Assembly (NCBI GenBank): GCA_963734295.1
Contig: CAVTGS010000013.1
Location: forward strand, 1-64,000
Source of the DNA: JAEUMW01 sp963734295
GTDB taxonomy: Bacteria; Pseudomonadota; Gammaproteobacteria; Burkholderiales; JAEUMW01
Length of the DNA stretch: 64,000 nucleotides
Reading direction: 5' to 3'
In this document: piece after piece, positions 26,257-35,526 of the stretch
Position numbering within the stretch: position 1 is the first letter of the stretch
How the letters are laid out: each line of letters starts with the position of its first letter
Position numbers and translations under genes: made by a program
Notes under the pieces: generated by a model
What the model saw: the letters and a program-made list of their open reading frames with translations, nothing else
Databases searched by the model: none
What the model was told of the DNA's origin: nothing

Positions 26257-28508
26257 ACTGCTCCCGGGAATCCGCACAGCGCTCGTGCGTCGTAGCGGGG
26301 CGTCGCGCCTCCCATCCGCTTTGCGATGGTCATGAGAACCTCCGCGTCCAGCACGATGTGGTAGGCGAACATGTTTTCCTTCTTCGTATCGACGGCCACC
26401 ACCTCGACACACTTCCCGCCTGGCGAATACTCGAGCCGCTGTGGCGTACCGAGACCGGGGGGCGCAAGGTACGTGCTCTCGCGGCTTTGTTCATCGTGAA
26501 TCACGACCACGGGATAATCCAGGTTCACGGCGTTGCCGAGTGCTGCGAAGCCGTGCTCCGCCGTCGGGTGCAGTGCAAGGTATTGCGGGCGGCCCGTGAG
26601 CCGCAGGAAGTTGCTCCGATAGACGACCGGATCCTCTTCGGTGCGGCCGAAGACCTCGACTTCCCCGTCGTCCTTGAGTGTGGCATAGCCGTTCTCGGCG
26701 GGATGTGCGAAGTAGACGGAGAGGATAGTGTCATCCTCGCGCATGGACTCGAGGCGCTCGGGCGGGATCGCAGGTGGGCGCGTCGGATCGAGCGCGATCA
26801 CGTCCCACAGCGGCTGCCCCTCTTCCGCGGTGGCACCTGCGCAATCGAGCGACGCCATCCGACCGTCCGTACTGAGCCGCACGTGCGAGACGGAGCGCTG
26901 CTGGCAACGGTTGCCCGGAATCCCGCCAACCGGACGCACCCCATGATCGTCCCCGACGGCGAACACCTTTAGCTGCACCTGTTCGGAGGTTTTCCGGGAG
27001 GCCGCGTCGAAGGTAGGCCACGCCAGCGCGACGCGCTCTTCGCTTAAGTCGGTGGCGAAGGGGAGGTCGGTCCGGCTCACATCGGGGAGCGCCACGCTCT
27101 GTCTACGTGCATCGGTGAAGCAGATCTCGCCGGTCGCGTCGGAACGACAGGGTCCCACCGATGGCGCATCCGCGCGCCACGCCTGGGGATTGGTCCCACG
27201 CATCCCCGCCTTTTTCCAGGATCGAGCGTCCGCCGCGAGCATCGCACCGATCGTCTCGTTCATGGCTGCCATGGCACGAGAGGTGGGAGCGGTCCCGACC
27301 GCCGCGAGCGCTCCCGAGCGCGCGCGCTCCAGCAGCTCGTCGCACTGAGTGCCTGCCCGCGGCGGCTTCTTTCCGGCACGGCAAGCCTCGAACTCCCACA
27401 GATTGCGGTACGCCTGCGCGGCCAGCGCGTTGGCGCGCGTGCGGTCTTCTTCACCGCGAGCTTGCAGGTATAGCCACAGCGATAGACCGGTCAGTGCGAG
27501 AGCGCCGCAGACAGCGCCATAGCGACGCAGGCGCAGTCGGGCGCGCTGCGAACGCTCCTCGCGGTCCTTGCCGACGCGAATCGCCGCCAGGAGCTCCGGC
27601 CAGCGGCGGAAGAGGGCAGGGTGGACGATGGAGTAATGGGCTCCGTGTTCGAAAAGCACGCGGCTGGACACCAGGAAGGGGCCGAGCGGGAACGCTCTGC
27701 CCACCACGTCCTGGAAGCTGGGTGACGCCGCCCCGTTTGCCGCATCGATCTTGAGCCGCGGAATCATCGCGTCGGATTTCACGCCCGGGTCGTAAACGGC
27801 GCCATATCCGGAGAGTGCGTCCAGCATCGCTCGTTGCTCGCTCGGTCCCTGCGCCGCATGGATCCGGTCGGTCTGGTCGACCAGGTACTGCAGGCAACTG
27901 AAACTGCGCTCGTCGGGCGGCCGGCGCAGCTTGTTGCCGATGCGGGTCTGCGGATCCTCGAACAAGTGATAAAGGCAGAACTCGCTGAGCGTCGGCGCGT
28001 AGCTATCGCCCGCGACCTGGCCCGCGATCTCCTTGACGAGGTCGAGCTCGAAGCGCAGGCCGGCAGCGACCGCCGTGCGCTCGATGAGCCGGGACAACTC
28101 TGCGCTGGAAGGCACGCCCGCATCGTTCTTCGGCAGGGCTTGCACCGCCTCTGCGAAGCGCTCGAACGGGTTGCCGTAGCGAGGCTGCAAGGCTCGCAGA
28201 GCGGCTTCGTCGAAGGGATGGAGGTCGGGAATCGAGACATCGCTGCTGAAGCGCTTTTCCGCCGACGCGCGCGAGAGCTCGCGTTCCCAGTAGCTGAGAT
28301 AGCCCTGGCACGCCTTCACCTCGTGCGGCTCGTCGAAGTAGATGCCGGATTGCGCGACACGCGTGGCAAAGCGCTCGGCGGCGAGCCAGAATGCCGGTCC
28401 GGGTGCTTCGTCTTGCGCATCGGCATCGAGTAACCGCGAGTGCTCGCTGCGGATCTCGTCGAGCGTGGTGTACAACGGTTCGAGATTGCATGGCGGTATC
28501 GGTTCCAT
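26253..28508 (-). CDS. STAND-like membrane protein without P-loop
   Basis: A 751-residue protein. Residues about 150-200 and 270-345 match the rear half of nSTAND1-type NTPases: LIERTAVAAGLRFELDLVKEI, then FCLYHLFED, then YSIVHPALFRRWPELLAAI. No Walker A motif precedes them, and the N-terminal 145 residues are helical and unfamiliar. A single membrane segment follows (GAVCGALALTGLSLWLYLQA, about 360-380), then a long C-terminal part with beta-propeller-like phrases (VRLSTDGRMASLDC, YLALHPTAEHGFAAL, RLEYSPGGKCVEVVA). ATG at 28508 has GGAG ahead of it. It lies 47 bp downstream of the DUF4062 gene, so the two form a pair; similar pairs are often defence modules, but this function is inference. 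Confidence 0.65.
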   Translation of the reverse strand: MEPIPPCNLEPLYTTLDEIRSEHSRLLDADAQDEAPGPAFWLAAERFATRVAQSGIYFDEPHEVKACQGYLSYWERELSRASAEKRFSSDVSIPDLHPFDEAALRALQPRYGNPFERFAEAVQALPKNDAGVPSSAELSRLIERTAVAAGLRFELDLVKEIAGQVAGDSYAPTLSEFCLYHLFEDPQTRIGNKLRRPPDERSFSCLQYLVDQTDRIHAAQGPSEQRAMLDALSGYGAVYDPGVKSDAMIPRLKIDAANGAASPSFQDVVGRAFPLGPFLVSSRVLFEHGAHYSIVHPALFRRWPELLAAIRVGKDREERSQRARLRLRRYGAVCGALALTGLSLWLYLQARGEEDRTRANALAAQAYRNLWEFEACRAGKKPPRAGTQCDELLERARSGALAAVGTAPTSRAMAAMNETIGAMLAADARSWKKAGMRGTNPQAWRADAPSVGPCRSDATGEICFTDARRQSVALPDVSRTDLPFATDLSEERVALAWPTFDAASRKTSEQVQLKVFAVGDDHGVRPVGGIPGNRCQQRSVSHVRLSTDGRMASLDCAGATAEEGQPLWDVIALDPTRPPAIPPERLESMREDDTILSVYFAHPAENGYATLKDDGEVEVFGRTEEDPVVYRSNFLRLTGRPQYLALHPTAEHGFAALGNAVNLDYPVVVIHDEQSRESTYLAPPGLGTPQRLEYSPGGKCVEVVAVDTKKENMFAYHIVLDAEVLMTIAKRMGGATPRYDARALCGFPGAV

Positions 28509-28555
28509 AATCGAGCTCCAGGTTCGAGGCTCATCCGCCGGTGTGCCGTGGCACC

Positions 28556-30031
28556 CTAGCCGATCTCCATGAGCGGTTGACCCACCCGGGTCTTGACGAG
28601 GCGATAGCCTTCGCGCAGGGCTTCGTCGACGATCTTGAAATGTTCTTCGACGCTTTCCCGCAGCTTCGTGAGCGGCCGCACGACCTCCGCGTTCATGTTC
28701 GTCGCGGCCGTGTCCGCCAGGAACCCTTCGACGTCGTTGATGCAGGTGTCGACCAGCGGCCATGTGTCCCCGCCGTTGTCGCGCACGTCTTCCTCCCAAT
28801 CTTCGCCGCCGCTCGGCAGCTCGCCGAACTCCTGCCAGGCTCCTCGCGCCGAGCTCAGGCGGCGCTTGAGCCGGCGCCATTCGCCGGCCGCGGCCCGCGC
28901 GTCTTCCAAGGTCAGCCGTTCGAACAGCGAGGGAAACTTGCACTGAACATCCTGCAGACCATGGTGCTCCTGGAGGAGCGCCTTGCACTTGCTCAGCACC
29001 GGGTTGCCGTCGGCCATCAGCGCCCGCAGGTTGCGCTCTACCACCACGAGCTCCGCCGCGTAGGCTTCGGTCAGGCGTCCGATGGCTTTGCTGATTTCGT
29101 CGCCGTCGAGCCGGTCGGCCAATTCTTTCAGCATGTTGTCGAGATCGGACAGCCAGATGCCCAGGCGCTGGTTGAAGTCGTCCACTGCCCGCGCGCGGTG
29201 CTCTCCATTCGCGTCGGCAGCGACCGCGCGGAGTTGGCCGATGCCGCGCTCGAGCTCCGGACCGTGTCCGTCGATCATCTTCGTGCGCTCGGAGTCGTCG
29301 AGGAACGGTTTGCATTGGGCCGCCTCGGCGGCGATGGTGGTCAATCGCGGCGCGCAATACGCCGCCACGTCGAGCAGCGGGCGACCGTCGATGCGCGTCG
29401 GGTCGTCCGAGCGCAACACGCGCGCCCGCAGATAGATTTCGTGCAGGGTGTCGTGGATCGCCTTGGCGCCATAGAGCTTGAGGATGTTCTGGGCGCTGCG
29501 GCGAAGCAGCTCGAGGTCCGGGGGGATGGGCGGCGGCTCGGACTTCTTCCCCGCATCCGGGGGCAAGGCACTCGTCACGGCAACTGCCACTTTCTGGCCG
29601 AGGTCGTCGGGCGTCGTGAACTCGCTCACCGTGTGCTGCTTCTGCAGTTCGTCCTTGAAGGTCTTGACCCGGCCTCCGTTATCGCCCCCACCGGTGCAGA
29701 AATCCGCGAAATGCCGATCGGGCGGACCGCTGTAGACGAAAACGAGGCGTTTCTTGCCCTGCTTTTCCGCTTCACGGTACTCGAGCTCGGTGATCGACTT
29801 GCGCTCGGGATTGCCTTCGTCGGGGACATAACCATAGCGGTCCCCGACGAGACCCACGTAAGCGTCACAGCTCGCGACATCCGCCAAGCATTTCTCCAGG
29901 GGTCGAGCGTCGGCGGCGACATAGTCCTCCATGGCGACGACGTCGTGCCCGAGTTGCCGCAGCACGTGGTACACGGCCTCGCGGAAGGCCTTGAGGTCTT
30001 GATAGGTGGACGAAATGTAGATCCTGGCCAC
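28556..30031 (-). CDS. DUF4062 domain protein, probable defence-module component
   Basis: A 491-residue cytoplasmic protein. Residues 1-100 are a clear DUF4062 domain (RIYISSTYQDLKAFREAV, then DAYVGLVGDRYGYVPDE and SITELEYREAE), a TIR-like Rossmann fold found at the N-terminus of STAND and other immune-type proteins. The rest (about 150-491) is largely alpha-helical, with charged repeats (LSDLDNMLKELADRLDGDE, LKRRLSSARGAWQEFG), and resembles no domain I can name. The start is GTG at 30031 with GGAG 9 nt upstream. It is the first gene of a two-gene unit with the STAND-like membrane gene. DUF4062 as sensor or effector, and the membrane protein as partner, is my inference. Confidence 0.75.
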   Translation of the reverse strand: MARIYISSTYQDLKAFREAVYHVLRQLGHDVVAMEDYVAADARPLEKCLADVASCDAYVGLVGDRYGYVPDEGNPERKSITELEYREAEKQGKKRLVFVYSGPPDRHFADFCTGGGDNGGRVKTFKDELQKQHTVSEFTTPDDLGQKVAVAVTSALPPDAGKKSEPPPIPPDLELLRRSAQNILKLYGAKAIHDTLHEIYLRARVLRSDDPTRIDGRPLLDVAAYCAPRLTTIAAEAAQCKPFLDDSERTKMIDGHGPELERGIGQLRAVAADANGEHRARAVDDFNQRLGIWLSDLDNMLKELADRLDGDEISKAIGRLTEAYAAELVVVERNLRALMADGNPVLSKCKALLQEHHGLQDVQCKFPSLFERLTLEDARAAAGEWRRLKRRLSSARGAWQEFGELPSGGEDWEEDVRDNGGDTWPLVDTCINDVEGFLADTAATNMNAEVVRPLTKLRESVEEHFKIVDEALREGYRLVKTRVGQPLMEIG

Positions 30032-30330
30032 TGTTTATCGCTCCGTCGGGTTGAGCGCATCGAGCTCGTCGATGATGCCGATCGATTATGGTCGCGGCTT
30101 GCGCGAACCTTCAATCGGCCGTTCGGATTAGGCCGGCGCCGCCTCGAGGCTGCCCGCGCCGCCATGTTCAGCGGCGGCGGCGCACCCGCCGGGTGCTTCG
30201 CTCCGTAGGCCCTTTGCACTAGGCGTCATGTCGTATCGACGCAGCACGCCGCGTGCAGCTAGCCTGTGAAGGAGAAGCGAGACAGTGGGCCGTAGCGACC
30301 CGCGAGCTTCCACGAACGAGGAGGATCACC

Positions 30331-31767
30331 ATGGCGACGATGAAGCCTGCTGCCGCGAGCAGCCCCCTGCGACGCAGCCCGCGCAATTTGACCCCGACGT
30401 CATCGGCGCTGGCCGCCCCGGCAGCGTCGCCGGCACCCACTGTGCGCGATGTCGATCCCGCACGCCTGCACCCTTCGTTTCGTCAACGACTCGCGAACGT
30501 CATCGAAAGGCTGCAAAGCGAAGGCATCCCTTTTCGCGTCTTCGAGGCATGGCGCAGTCCGCAGCGGCAGAGGTATCTCTGGGAGCAGGGACGGACGCGT
30601 CCCGGCGGCATCGTCACGAAGGCCCAGGCGTGGGAGTCCTATCACCAGTACGGGCTCGCTGCCGACCTGGTGCTGTTCGAAGACGGCAAGTGGAGTTGGA
30701 ACACCGATGGTCAGCGCGCCGCCTGGTGGAAGCGCCTGCACGAGCTAGGCCGCGACGCCGGGCTGGAGCCGCTGTCGTTCGAGCTGCCGCACCTGCAGAT
30801 CGCCGGTATCACCCTGGGCGCGTTGAAGACCGGGAGTTATCCGCCCGGCGGCGACGATACCTGGGCAGAGAATCTCACGTCGGCGATCTACTCGTGGCAG
30901 GGCACGCCAGCCGCTCCGCCCGGTCCGCCGCAGCTCGACGAACGTCCGCCCCTGCCGTTGACGGCAGCGGTGCCCGCGTCCTCGGCGCCTCCCGTGCTCC
31001 CCGTGACCGGCAGTGAGGACTGGCACGGGCGCTTCGGGGGGCAGGAATGGCGGCACGACGGCAGCGGTGTCTACCTGCGCGGCCCGGAAGGCGGCAACCG
31101 ACCGCTGCGGACCGACGGCGAGCCGAAGACCATGCGCCGCATCTGGCAGCTCTTCGGTGAGCAGATCACGGCAGCCTCGGTGCAGCATGGCGTTCCGCCG
31201 GCGCTCATCATGATGGCGATCGCGACGGAGACCGCGGCGTATCGCAACTACGGGTTCAGCGGTCCCATGACGTTTCGCTGGGAACCGCACGTCCGGGTGA
31301 CCGACGTCGCGCCGGCGCTATTCGGCGATTACAGCGCCGGGCCCATGCAGATACTCGCGACCACCGCACGCTGGGTTATTGGCGCGCAGCATCTCGACTA
31401 CGACGCGTTCAGGGTCGCCCCGGTGTACGAGCGCAGTCCGGAGCCGCCGCAGACTCACCCGATGTACCAGGCCGCGGTCAACATCGATCTCGGCACCGCC
31501 GTCATCAAGCAGCGCTGGCAGCACACCGGCGACGACCCCATCCTGGTCGCCGCCGCTTACAACGCGGGTGGTGTCTACGAGAGCAGCGACAATGCGTGGG
31601 GCGTGCGCTGTTACGGCAACCATCTCGATCGCGCTGCCCAATGGTATGGAGATGCCTGCTTCGTGCTGTCCGAGCTTGCGGGCAGCGCGCCGATGCCGGC
31701 CCCCGCGGTGTCCGGTGTTGAGCTGCCGATCGTGCGGGATCCGCAACGCGTGCCGGTATCCGCGTAG
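30331..31767 (+). CDS. Two-domain peptidoglycan hydrolase (M15 peptidase plus lytic transglycosylase-like)
   Basis: A 478-residue protein. Residues about 40-175 form an M15-type endopeptidase domain (FRVFEAWRSPQRQRYLW, SYHQYGLAADLVLF with the HxxGxAxD site, and LPHLQI as the later His). After a Pro-rich linker (about 195-235), residues about 260-455 resemble a goose-type or SLT lysozyme: PALIMMAIATETAAYR with the likely catalytic Glu, AGPMQILATTARWV and ILVAAAYNAGGVY. No signal peptide is evident, so it resembles an endolysin or a protein exported by another route. AGGAGG lies 6 nt before the ATG. No holin or phage gene is nearby. Not in an operon. Confidence 0.8.
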   Translation: MATMKPAAASSPLRRSPRNLTPTSSALAAPAASPAPTVRDVDPARLHPSFRQRLANVIERLQSEGIPFRVFEAWRSPQRQRYLWEQGRTRPGGIVTKAQAWESYHQYGLAADLVLFEDGKWSWNTDGQRAAWWKRLHELGRDAGLEPLSFELPHLQIAGITLGALKTGSYPPGGDDTWAENLTSAIYSWQGTPAAPPGPPQLDERPPLPLTAAVPASSAPPVLPVTGSEDWHGRFGGQEWRHDGSGVYLRGPEGGNRPLRTDGEPKTMRRIWQLFGEQITAASVQHGVPPALIMMAIATETAAYRNYGFSGPMTFRWEPHVRVTDVAPALFGDYSAGPMQILATTARWVIGAQHLDYDAFRVAPVYERSPEPPQTHPMYQAAVNIDLGTAVIKQRWQHTGDDPILVAAAYNAGGVYESSDNAWGVRCYGNHLDRAAQWYGDACFVLSELAGSAPMPAPAVSGVELPIVRDPQRVPVSA

Positions 31768-31828
31768 TGCGGGCGGTCGGGAGGAATCGGCCGTGCCGAT
31801 CAGGGCGGCAGCGGATGCGTGCTTGCAG

Positions 31829-31853
31829 GAAAAAAGCCGCCCGCAGGCGGCTT
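31829..31853 (-). terminator. Intrinsic terminator of the yciB-ppiC operon
   Basis: On the minus strand AAAGCCGCC pairs with GGCGGCTTT across TGCG and is followed by a run of six T, 25 bp after the ppiC stop. The stem can also serve the convergent plus-strand hydrolase gene. Confidence 0.85.
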
Positions 31854-31875
31854 TGCATCCCTGCGCTGCGGGCGT

Positions 31876-32712
31876 TCAGTCGATCTTCGCCTTGGCGCGA
31901 ACTTCGCCGATCGCCTTCTGCTGCACCTGGCCCTGCATGCCCTGCTCGATTTGGCCCTTGACTTCGTCATAGGGCGGGAACACGTACGGCCGCTCGTTCT
32001 CGACCTTGATGACGTGCCAGCCGAACTGCGTCTGCACCGGCTTGTCGCTGACCTGTCCCGGCTTCATGCCCTGCACCGCTTCCCCGAACGGCTTGACGAA
32101 GTTGCCGGCCGTCTGCCAGCCGAGGTCCCCGCCCTTCGTCTTCGAGCCGGGATCGGTGGACTTCGCTGCAGCGATTTTCTCGAAGGTTCCGCCTTTCTTG
32201 AGCTCGGCAATGACGTTCTTTGCGTCCGCCTCGTTCGCGACCAGGATGTGGCGCAGCTTGTACTCCTTCGCCCCACCCTGCACGGATTTGATCTTCTCGT
32301 ACTCGGCCTTCATCGCTTCATCGCTGATGGGGTTCGACTTGCGGTAGTTGTCGAGATAAGCGGATGCAAGGATCTGCTGGCGTGCAAGCTCGAGGCGAGT
32401 GGCCACTTCCGGGGATTTGTCGAGGCCCATCCGGGTCGCCTCCTGGGCGATCGCCTCCATCGTGATCAGGTTTTCCTTGATCGCCGTGCGGGTCTCGGCG
32501 GAATCGGGCTGTCCCTGGGCAGTGCGATCCTTGACGATGAGATCCATGCGCGACTGGGGAATGGCCACACCGTTGACTTTCGCGACCTGACCACCGCTCG
32601 ATGGCGCAGCGGCGGCAGGCTGCGGTTTCGCGTCCTGGGCGAGGGACACCGCGGGCAGCGCGAGGCAAATCGCGGCCATGAGGGTCAGTTGCTTGAACTT
32701 GATAGCTTGCAT
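31876..32712 (-). CDS. Periplasmic parvulin-type peptidyl-prolyl isomerase
   Basis: A 278-residue PpiC/SurA/PrsA-like folding factor. Residues 1-25 form a signal peptide (ending SLAQ). An N-terminal chaperone helix region (QSRMDLIVKDR, ENLITMEAIAQEATRMG) is followed by one parvulin domain at about 145-240: YKLRHILVANEADAKNVI, GGDLGWQTAGNFVKPFGEAV and TQFGWHVIKVE. AAAGGAATTCGC precedes the ATG. It is last in a four-gene run yciB-yciI-bolA-ppiC, a common betaproteobacterial arrangement, and is followed by a strong terminator. Confidence 0.93.
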   Translation of the reverse strand: MQAIKFKQLTLMAAICLALPAVSLAQDAKPQPAAAAPSSGGQVAKVNGVAIPQSRMDLIVKDRTAQGQPDSAETRTAIKENLITMEAIAQEATRMGLDKSPEVATRLELARQQILASAYLDNYRKSNPISDEAMKAEYEKIKSVQGGAKEYKLRHILVANEADAKNVIAELKKGGTFEKIAAAKSTDPGSKTKGGDLGWQTAGNFVKPFGEAVQGMKPGQVSDKPVQTQFGWHVIKVENERPYVFPPYDEVKGQIEQGMQGQVQQKAIGEVRAKAKID

Positions 32713-32738
32713 GCGAATTCCTTTACTGAAGTTGACTG

Positions 32739-33002
32739 TCAGATTTCGTTCGGAGCGAGAGCGCGGATTGCGAGCGCGTGGATGTCCTTCCGCATCAGGT
32801 CGCCGAGCGCCTCGTACACCAGACGATGGCGCACCAGGCTCGGGCAACCGGCGAAGCGCGGCGAGACGATGAGGAGCTCGAAGTGCCCCCCACCGCCTTT
32901 CGCGCCTTCATGACCCGCGTGCTTTCCGCTTTCATCCAGGATCTCGATGTTCTCCGGAGCGAGCGCCTGGAGCCGCTCCTCCATCTTCTTGATCGTGCTC
33001 AT
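32739..33002 (-). CDS. bolA: BolA family protein
   Basis: An 87-residue BolA-like protein, which binds 2Fe-2S clusters with monothiol glutaredoxins and may regulate envelope genes. Typical features are GHFELLIVSPRFAG and the C-terminal HRLVYEALGDLM followed by HALAIRALAP. The stretch KHAGHEGAKGGGGHF contains the His residues expected for cluster contact. Its start overlaps the yciI stop by 4 bp, so translation is coupled. Confidence 0.92.
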   Translation of the reverse strand: MSTIKKMEERLQALAPENIEILDESGKHAGHEGAKGGGGHFELLIVSPRFAGCPSLVRHRLVYEALGDLMRKDIHALAIRALAPNEI

Positions 33003-33304
33003 GCAGGGAGAGACTTTCTGAAAGGCTTGACCGTCACGCGGGCGAATACGCTCTCGGTGGCGTAGGGATCCGCGCGCGCCCAGGTCTCGGCTGCATCCAG
33101 CGACTCGAACTCGGCGACGATCAGGCTGCCGCTGAACCCTTTTGGACCCGGGTCGGGGCTGTCGATCGCGGGAAACGGGCCTGCCAGGAGCAGCCGCCCC
33201 TCCGCCTGCAGCGCCTCGAGTCGACTCAAATGAGCGGGCCGCATTGCGAGCCGCTTCTCGAGACTGTTCGAGACGTCTTCCCCGATGATCGCGTACAGCA
33301 TCAT
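32999..33304 (-). CDS. yciI: YciI family protein
   Basis: A 101-residue ferredoxin-like protein of the YciI family (fold related to muconolactone isomerase; role unknown). The motif RPAHLSRLEALQAEGRLLLAGPFP with the conserved His-Asp type site, and GSLIVAEFESLDAAETWARADPY, are typical. It overlaps both yciB (4 bp at its start) and bolA (4 bp at its end). Confidence 0.92.
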   Translation of the reverse strand: MMLYAIIGEDVSNSLEKRLAMRPAHLSRLEALQAEGRLLLAGPFPAIDSPDPGPKGFSGSLIVAEFESLDAAETWARADPYATESVFARVTVKPFRKSLPA

Positions 33305-33840
33305 TCGTTCCTTTCCGGTTCCATGAAACGCGCCAGCGCGAGCCCCTGCAGCAGCACGAAAGCGAGGGTCAGGCCGAGGCCGCCGAACACTTTGAAATTC
33401 ACCCAGGTGTCCGTGTCGAAGTTGTATGCCACGAACAGATTGGCGATTCCCATCACGGCGAAGAATCCGACCCAGCTCGCGTTGAGTTTGTTCCAGACGT
33501 CATCCGGCAGCTTGATCTCCTTGGCCATGACTGCGCGGATGAGGTTCTTGCCGAAAAAAATCCGTGCCCCCAGTAGCACGCCGCCGAAGAGCCAATACAA
33601 CACGGACGGCTTCCACTTGATGAATGTTTCGTCGCGCAGCAGCAAGGTGGCGCCGCCGAACACCACGATCACCGCGAGGCTCACCCAGAGCATCGTGTCG
33701 ACCCTGCGGTGTCGCACCCAGACCCAGCCGATCTGCACGAAGGTGGCCACGATGGCGACCGCGGTCGCGACGTAAATCCCCTGAAGCTTGAAGGCTACGA
33801 AAAAGAGGATGACCGGAAAGAGGTCGAATACGAACTTCAT
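33301..33840 (-). CDS. yciB: Intracellular septation protein A (YciB)
   Basis: A 179-residue inner-membrane protein with five or six hydrophobic segments, needed for normal envelope and septum synthesis in enterobacteria. The family begins MKFVFDLFPVILFFVAF, which fixes the start at 33840 rather than at the longer frame. Later landmarks are WKPSVLYWLFGGVLLG, WNKLNASWVGFFAVMG and NLFVAYNFDTDTWVNFKVFG. It heads the operon. Confidence 0.95.
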   Translation of the reverse strand: MKFVFDLFPVILFFVAFKLQGIYVATAVAIVATFVQIGWVWVRHRRVDTMLWVSLAVIVVFGGATLLLRDETFIKWKPSVLYWLFGGVLLGARIFFGKNLIRAVMAKEIKLPDDVWNKLNASWVGFFAVMGIANLFVAYNFDTDTWVNFKVFGGLGLTLAFVLLQGLALARFMEPERNE

Positions 33841-34254
33841 GAAGGGCCGGACGGCGACAATCGCAGCATTATCCGGATTTGGCGCCCCCTTGTCCAACCG
33901 CGCCCGGCGCCTCGATCGTTCCTCTCACGGCCCTCGCCCCCGGCGCTTACTCCGAGCCGTTGGAGCCCGCCGCGGCAGAAATGTTTCGTGCGAGCGCACC
34001 ACCGCGGCGGCGGGCTGCATTGCGGGCTACCAGGGGACCGGGGCGCTGCTTCGCGATCGGTACATAGTCCGTCGGGCCTAGTCGCTATGGGGTATGCGAA
34101 ACAGATATCCGTAAGTCATGCGTAAGTCCGCCCGCTCGAGAATGGACTCGCGAACCACGGCACTCCGATTCATGCATAGAGCATGAATGTCGGGTGGACG
34201 TGGTTGCGAAACCGACCGTTGTTCTTACTTCAACTGACTGCAAGGGGATATGCC
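33841..34254. other. Divergent intergenic region
   Basis: This lies between yciB (minus) and the protease gene (plus). No gene is recognised; the left part should hold the yciB promoter. A perfect palindrome stands at 34168-34188 (listed separately). Confidence 0.5.
34168..34188. promoter_or_regulatory. Palindrome upstream of the protease gene
   Basis: ATTCATGC and GCATGAAT are perfect inverted repeats separated by ATAGA, 66 bp before the ATG at 34255. The size and spacing suit a dimeric regulator's operator; no regulator is assigned. Confidence 0.45.
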
Positions 34255-35459
34255 ATGAAAGCTTCTCTACTTCGTAAGTCCGCAAACGTCGGTGGACTTG
34301 TGTTCGCTGTTTCAACCGCGCTCGCCTCGTTCGCAACAGGCGCTGTCGCCGCCGGGGGGGTTACCCGCGAGGGCAACCTCACCAAATTTACCCTCCCTGC
34401 GGTGAACTCGGCGAGCGATGCCGGGATCGACTACAAGAATGCCAAGCCGATGCCGCTCCCCCGAGTGAGCACTCTGGCAGGTTCTGCTGCCAGTGCGGCC
34501 ACTGTTCGCGTATCCGGGACCAGCCGGTTCGGTGTCTGGTCAGCCGGGCAGCGGACAAGCGAAACCGACGACGGTGGTGCCGGAAGGCGAGCTGTTGAAT
34601 GCGATCGAAGCGGCCGTGGGAGGTGACGAGGTCGCGCCTCAGGAGTACGGCACGAACAATCACCCCTTCACCACCTCGCGGGTCGATGTCGCCTTGTATC
34701 CTGTCTCCAGATCCCAGCCGTACGCGACCCGCTGGCAAGCTTTACTTCAATATCGGTCACCAGCACCTACGTCTGCTCGGCGTCGCTGATCAAGAGAGGC
34801 CTGGTCGTGACGGCTGCGCACTGCGTGACCAAGTATGGCGGGAGCTTGCCGCGGTTCTATTCGAACTGGAGGTTCGTGCCTGCGTGGTCGAACGGCGTTG
34901 CGCCGTACGGCACTTGGACGGCAACCGCAGCCTATGTGATGACGTCGTACTATAACGGCGCGGATTCATGCGCCGTTGCCGGCGTTGTCTGCCAGAACGA
35001 CGTCGCCGTCATCAAGCTTGCGCCACAGGCGAAGTACAACCCGCCGTACCCGGGCACCGCCACGGGATGGTACGGTTATGGCTGGAACGGCTATGGCTTC
35101 ACACCCGGCAACGTAGCCCAAATCACGCAGTTGGGCTATCCGGTCTCGCACGATGGAGGCAACCGGGAGCAGCGGACCGAATCGTACGGGATTACGAACG
35201 CCGCCTTCTCCTCCAATACCATCATCGGCTCGCGGCAGACGGGCGGCTCGAGCGGTGGCGTCTGGGCAGTGAACCTGGGCGCCAGGCGTCACTGAGCGGG
35301 ACTGGCTACGGCTCTGAAGCCTCTCCGAACATCGTGGTGGGTGTCACGAGTTGGGGGTACATCAGCACCCTGCCCAAGGAGCATGGAGCCAGTCCCTTCC
35401 TCAGCACGAACATCGTGCCGCTGGTCAACGCCGCCTGCGCCGGATTTGCTGGGTGCTGA
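34255..35459 (+). pseudogene. Secreted trypsin-like serine protease, frameshifted
   Basis: An exported S1-family endopeptidase of about 400 residues. The product begins with a signal peptide (LVFAVSTALASFATGAVAAG), then a propeptide-like region. The triad is visible: His in VVTAAHCVTKYG, Asp in CQNDVAVIKL, Ser in TGGSSGGVW; Cys pairs suggest disulfides. The frame shifts at about 34535, 34740 and 35280, each by one base, with the coding signal continuing each time. All active-site residues are present, so these may be sequencing errors. AAGGGG precedes the ATG; an intrinsic terminator follows. It may be a substrate of the secretion system encoded downstream (inference). Confidence 0.8.
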
Positions 35460-35492
35460 TGCCGTTACGTTTCAGTCGACGATAAGGCTGGA

Positions 35493-35526
35493 AAGCCCAA
35501 GGGCACGAAGCCTTTGGGCTTTTTTT
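35493..35526 (+). terminator. Intrinsic terminator after the protease gene
   Basis: AAGCCCAAGG pairs with CCTTTGGGCTT (one bulged base) around GCACGAAG and is followed by seven T. Confidence 0.88.

Noticed and set aside
28541..30208. 555-codon plus-strand open frame opposite the DUF4062 gene
   Set aside because: Antisense; the minus strand carries a recognised domain and start site.
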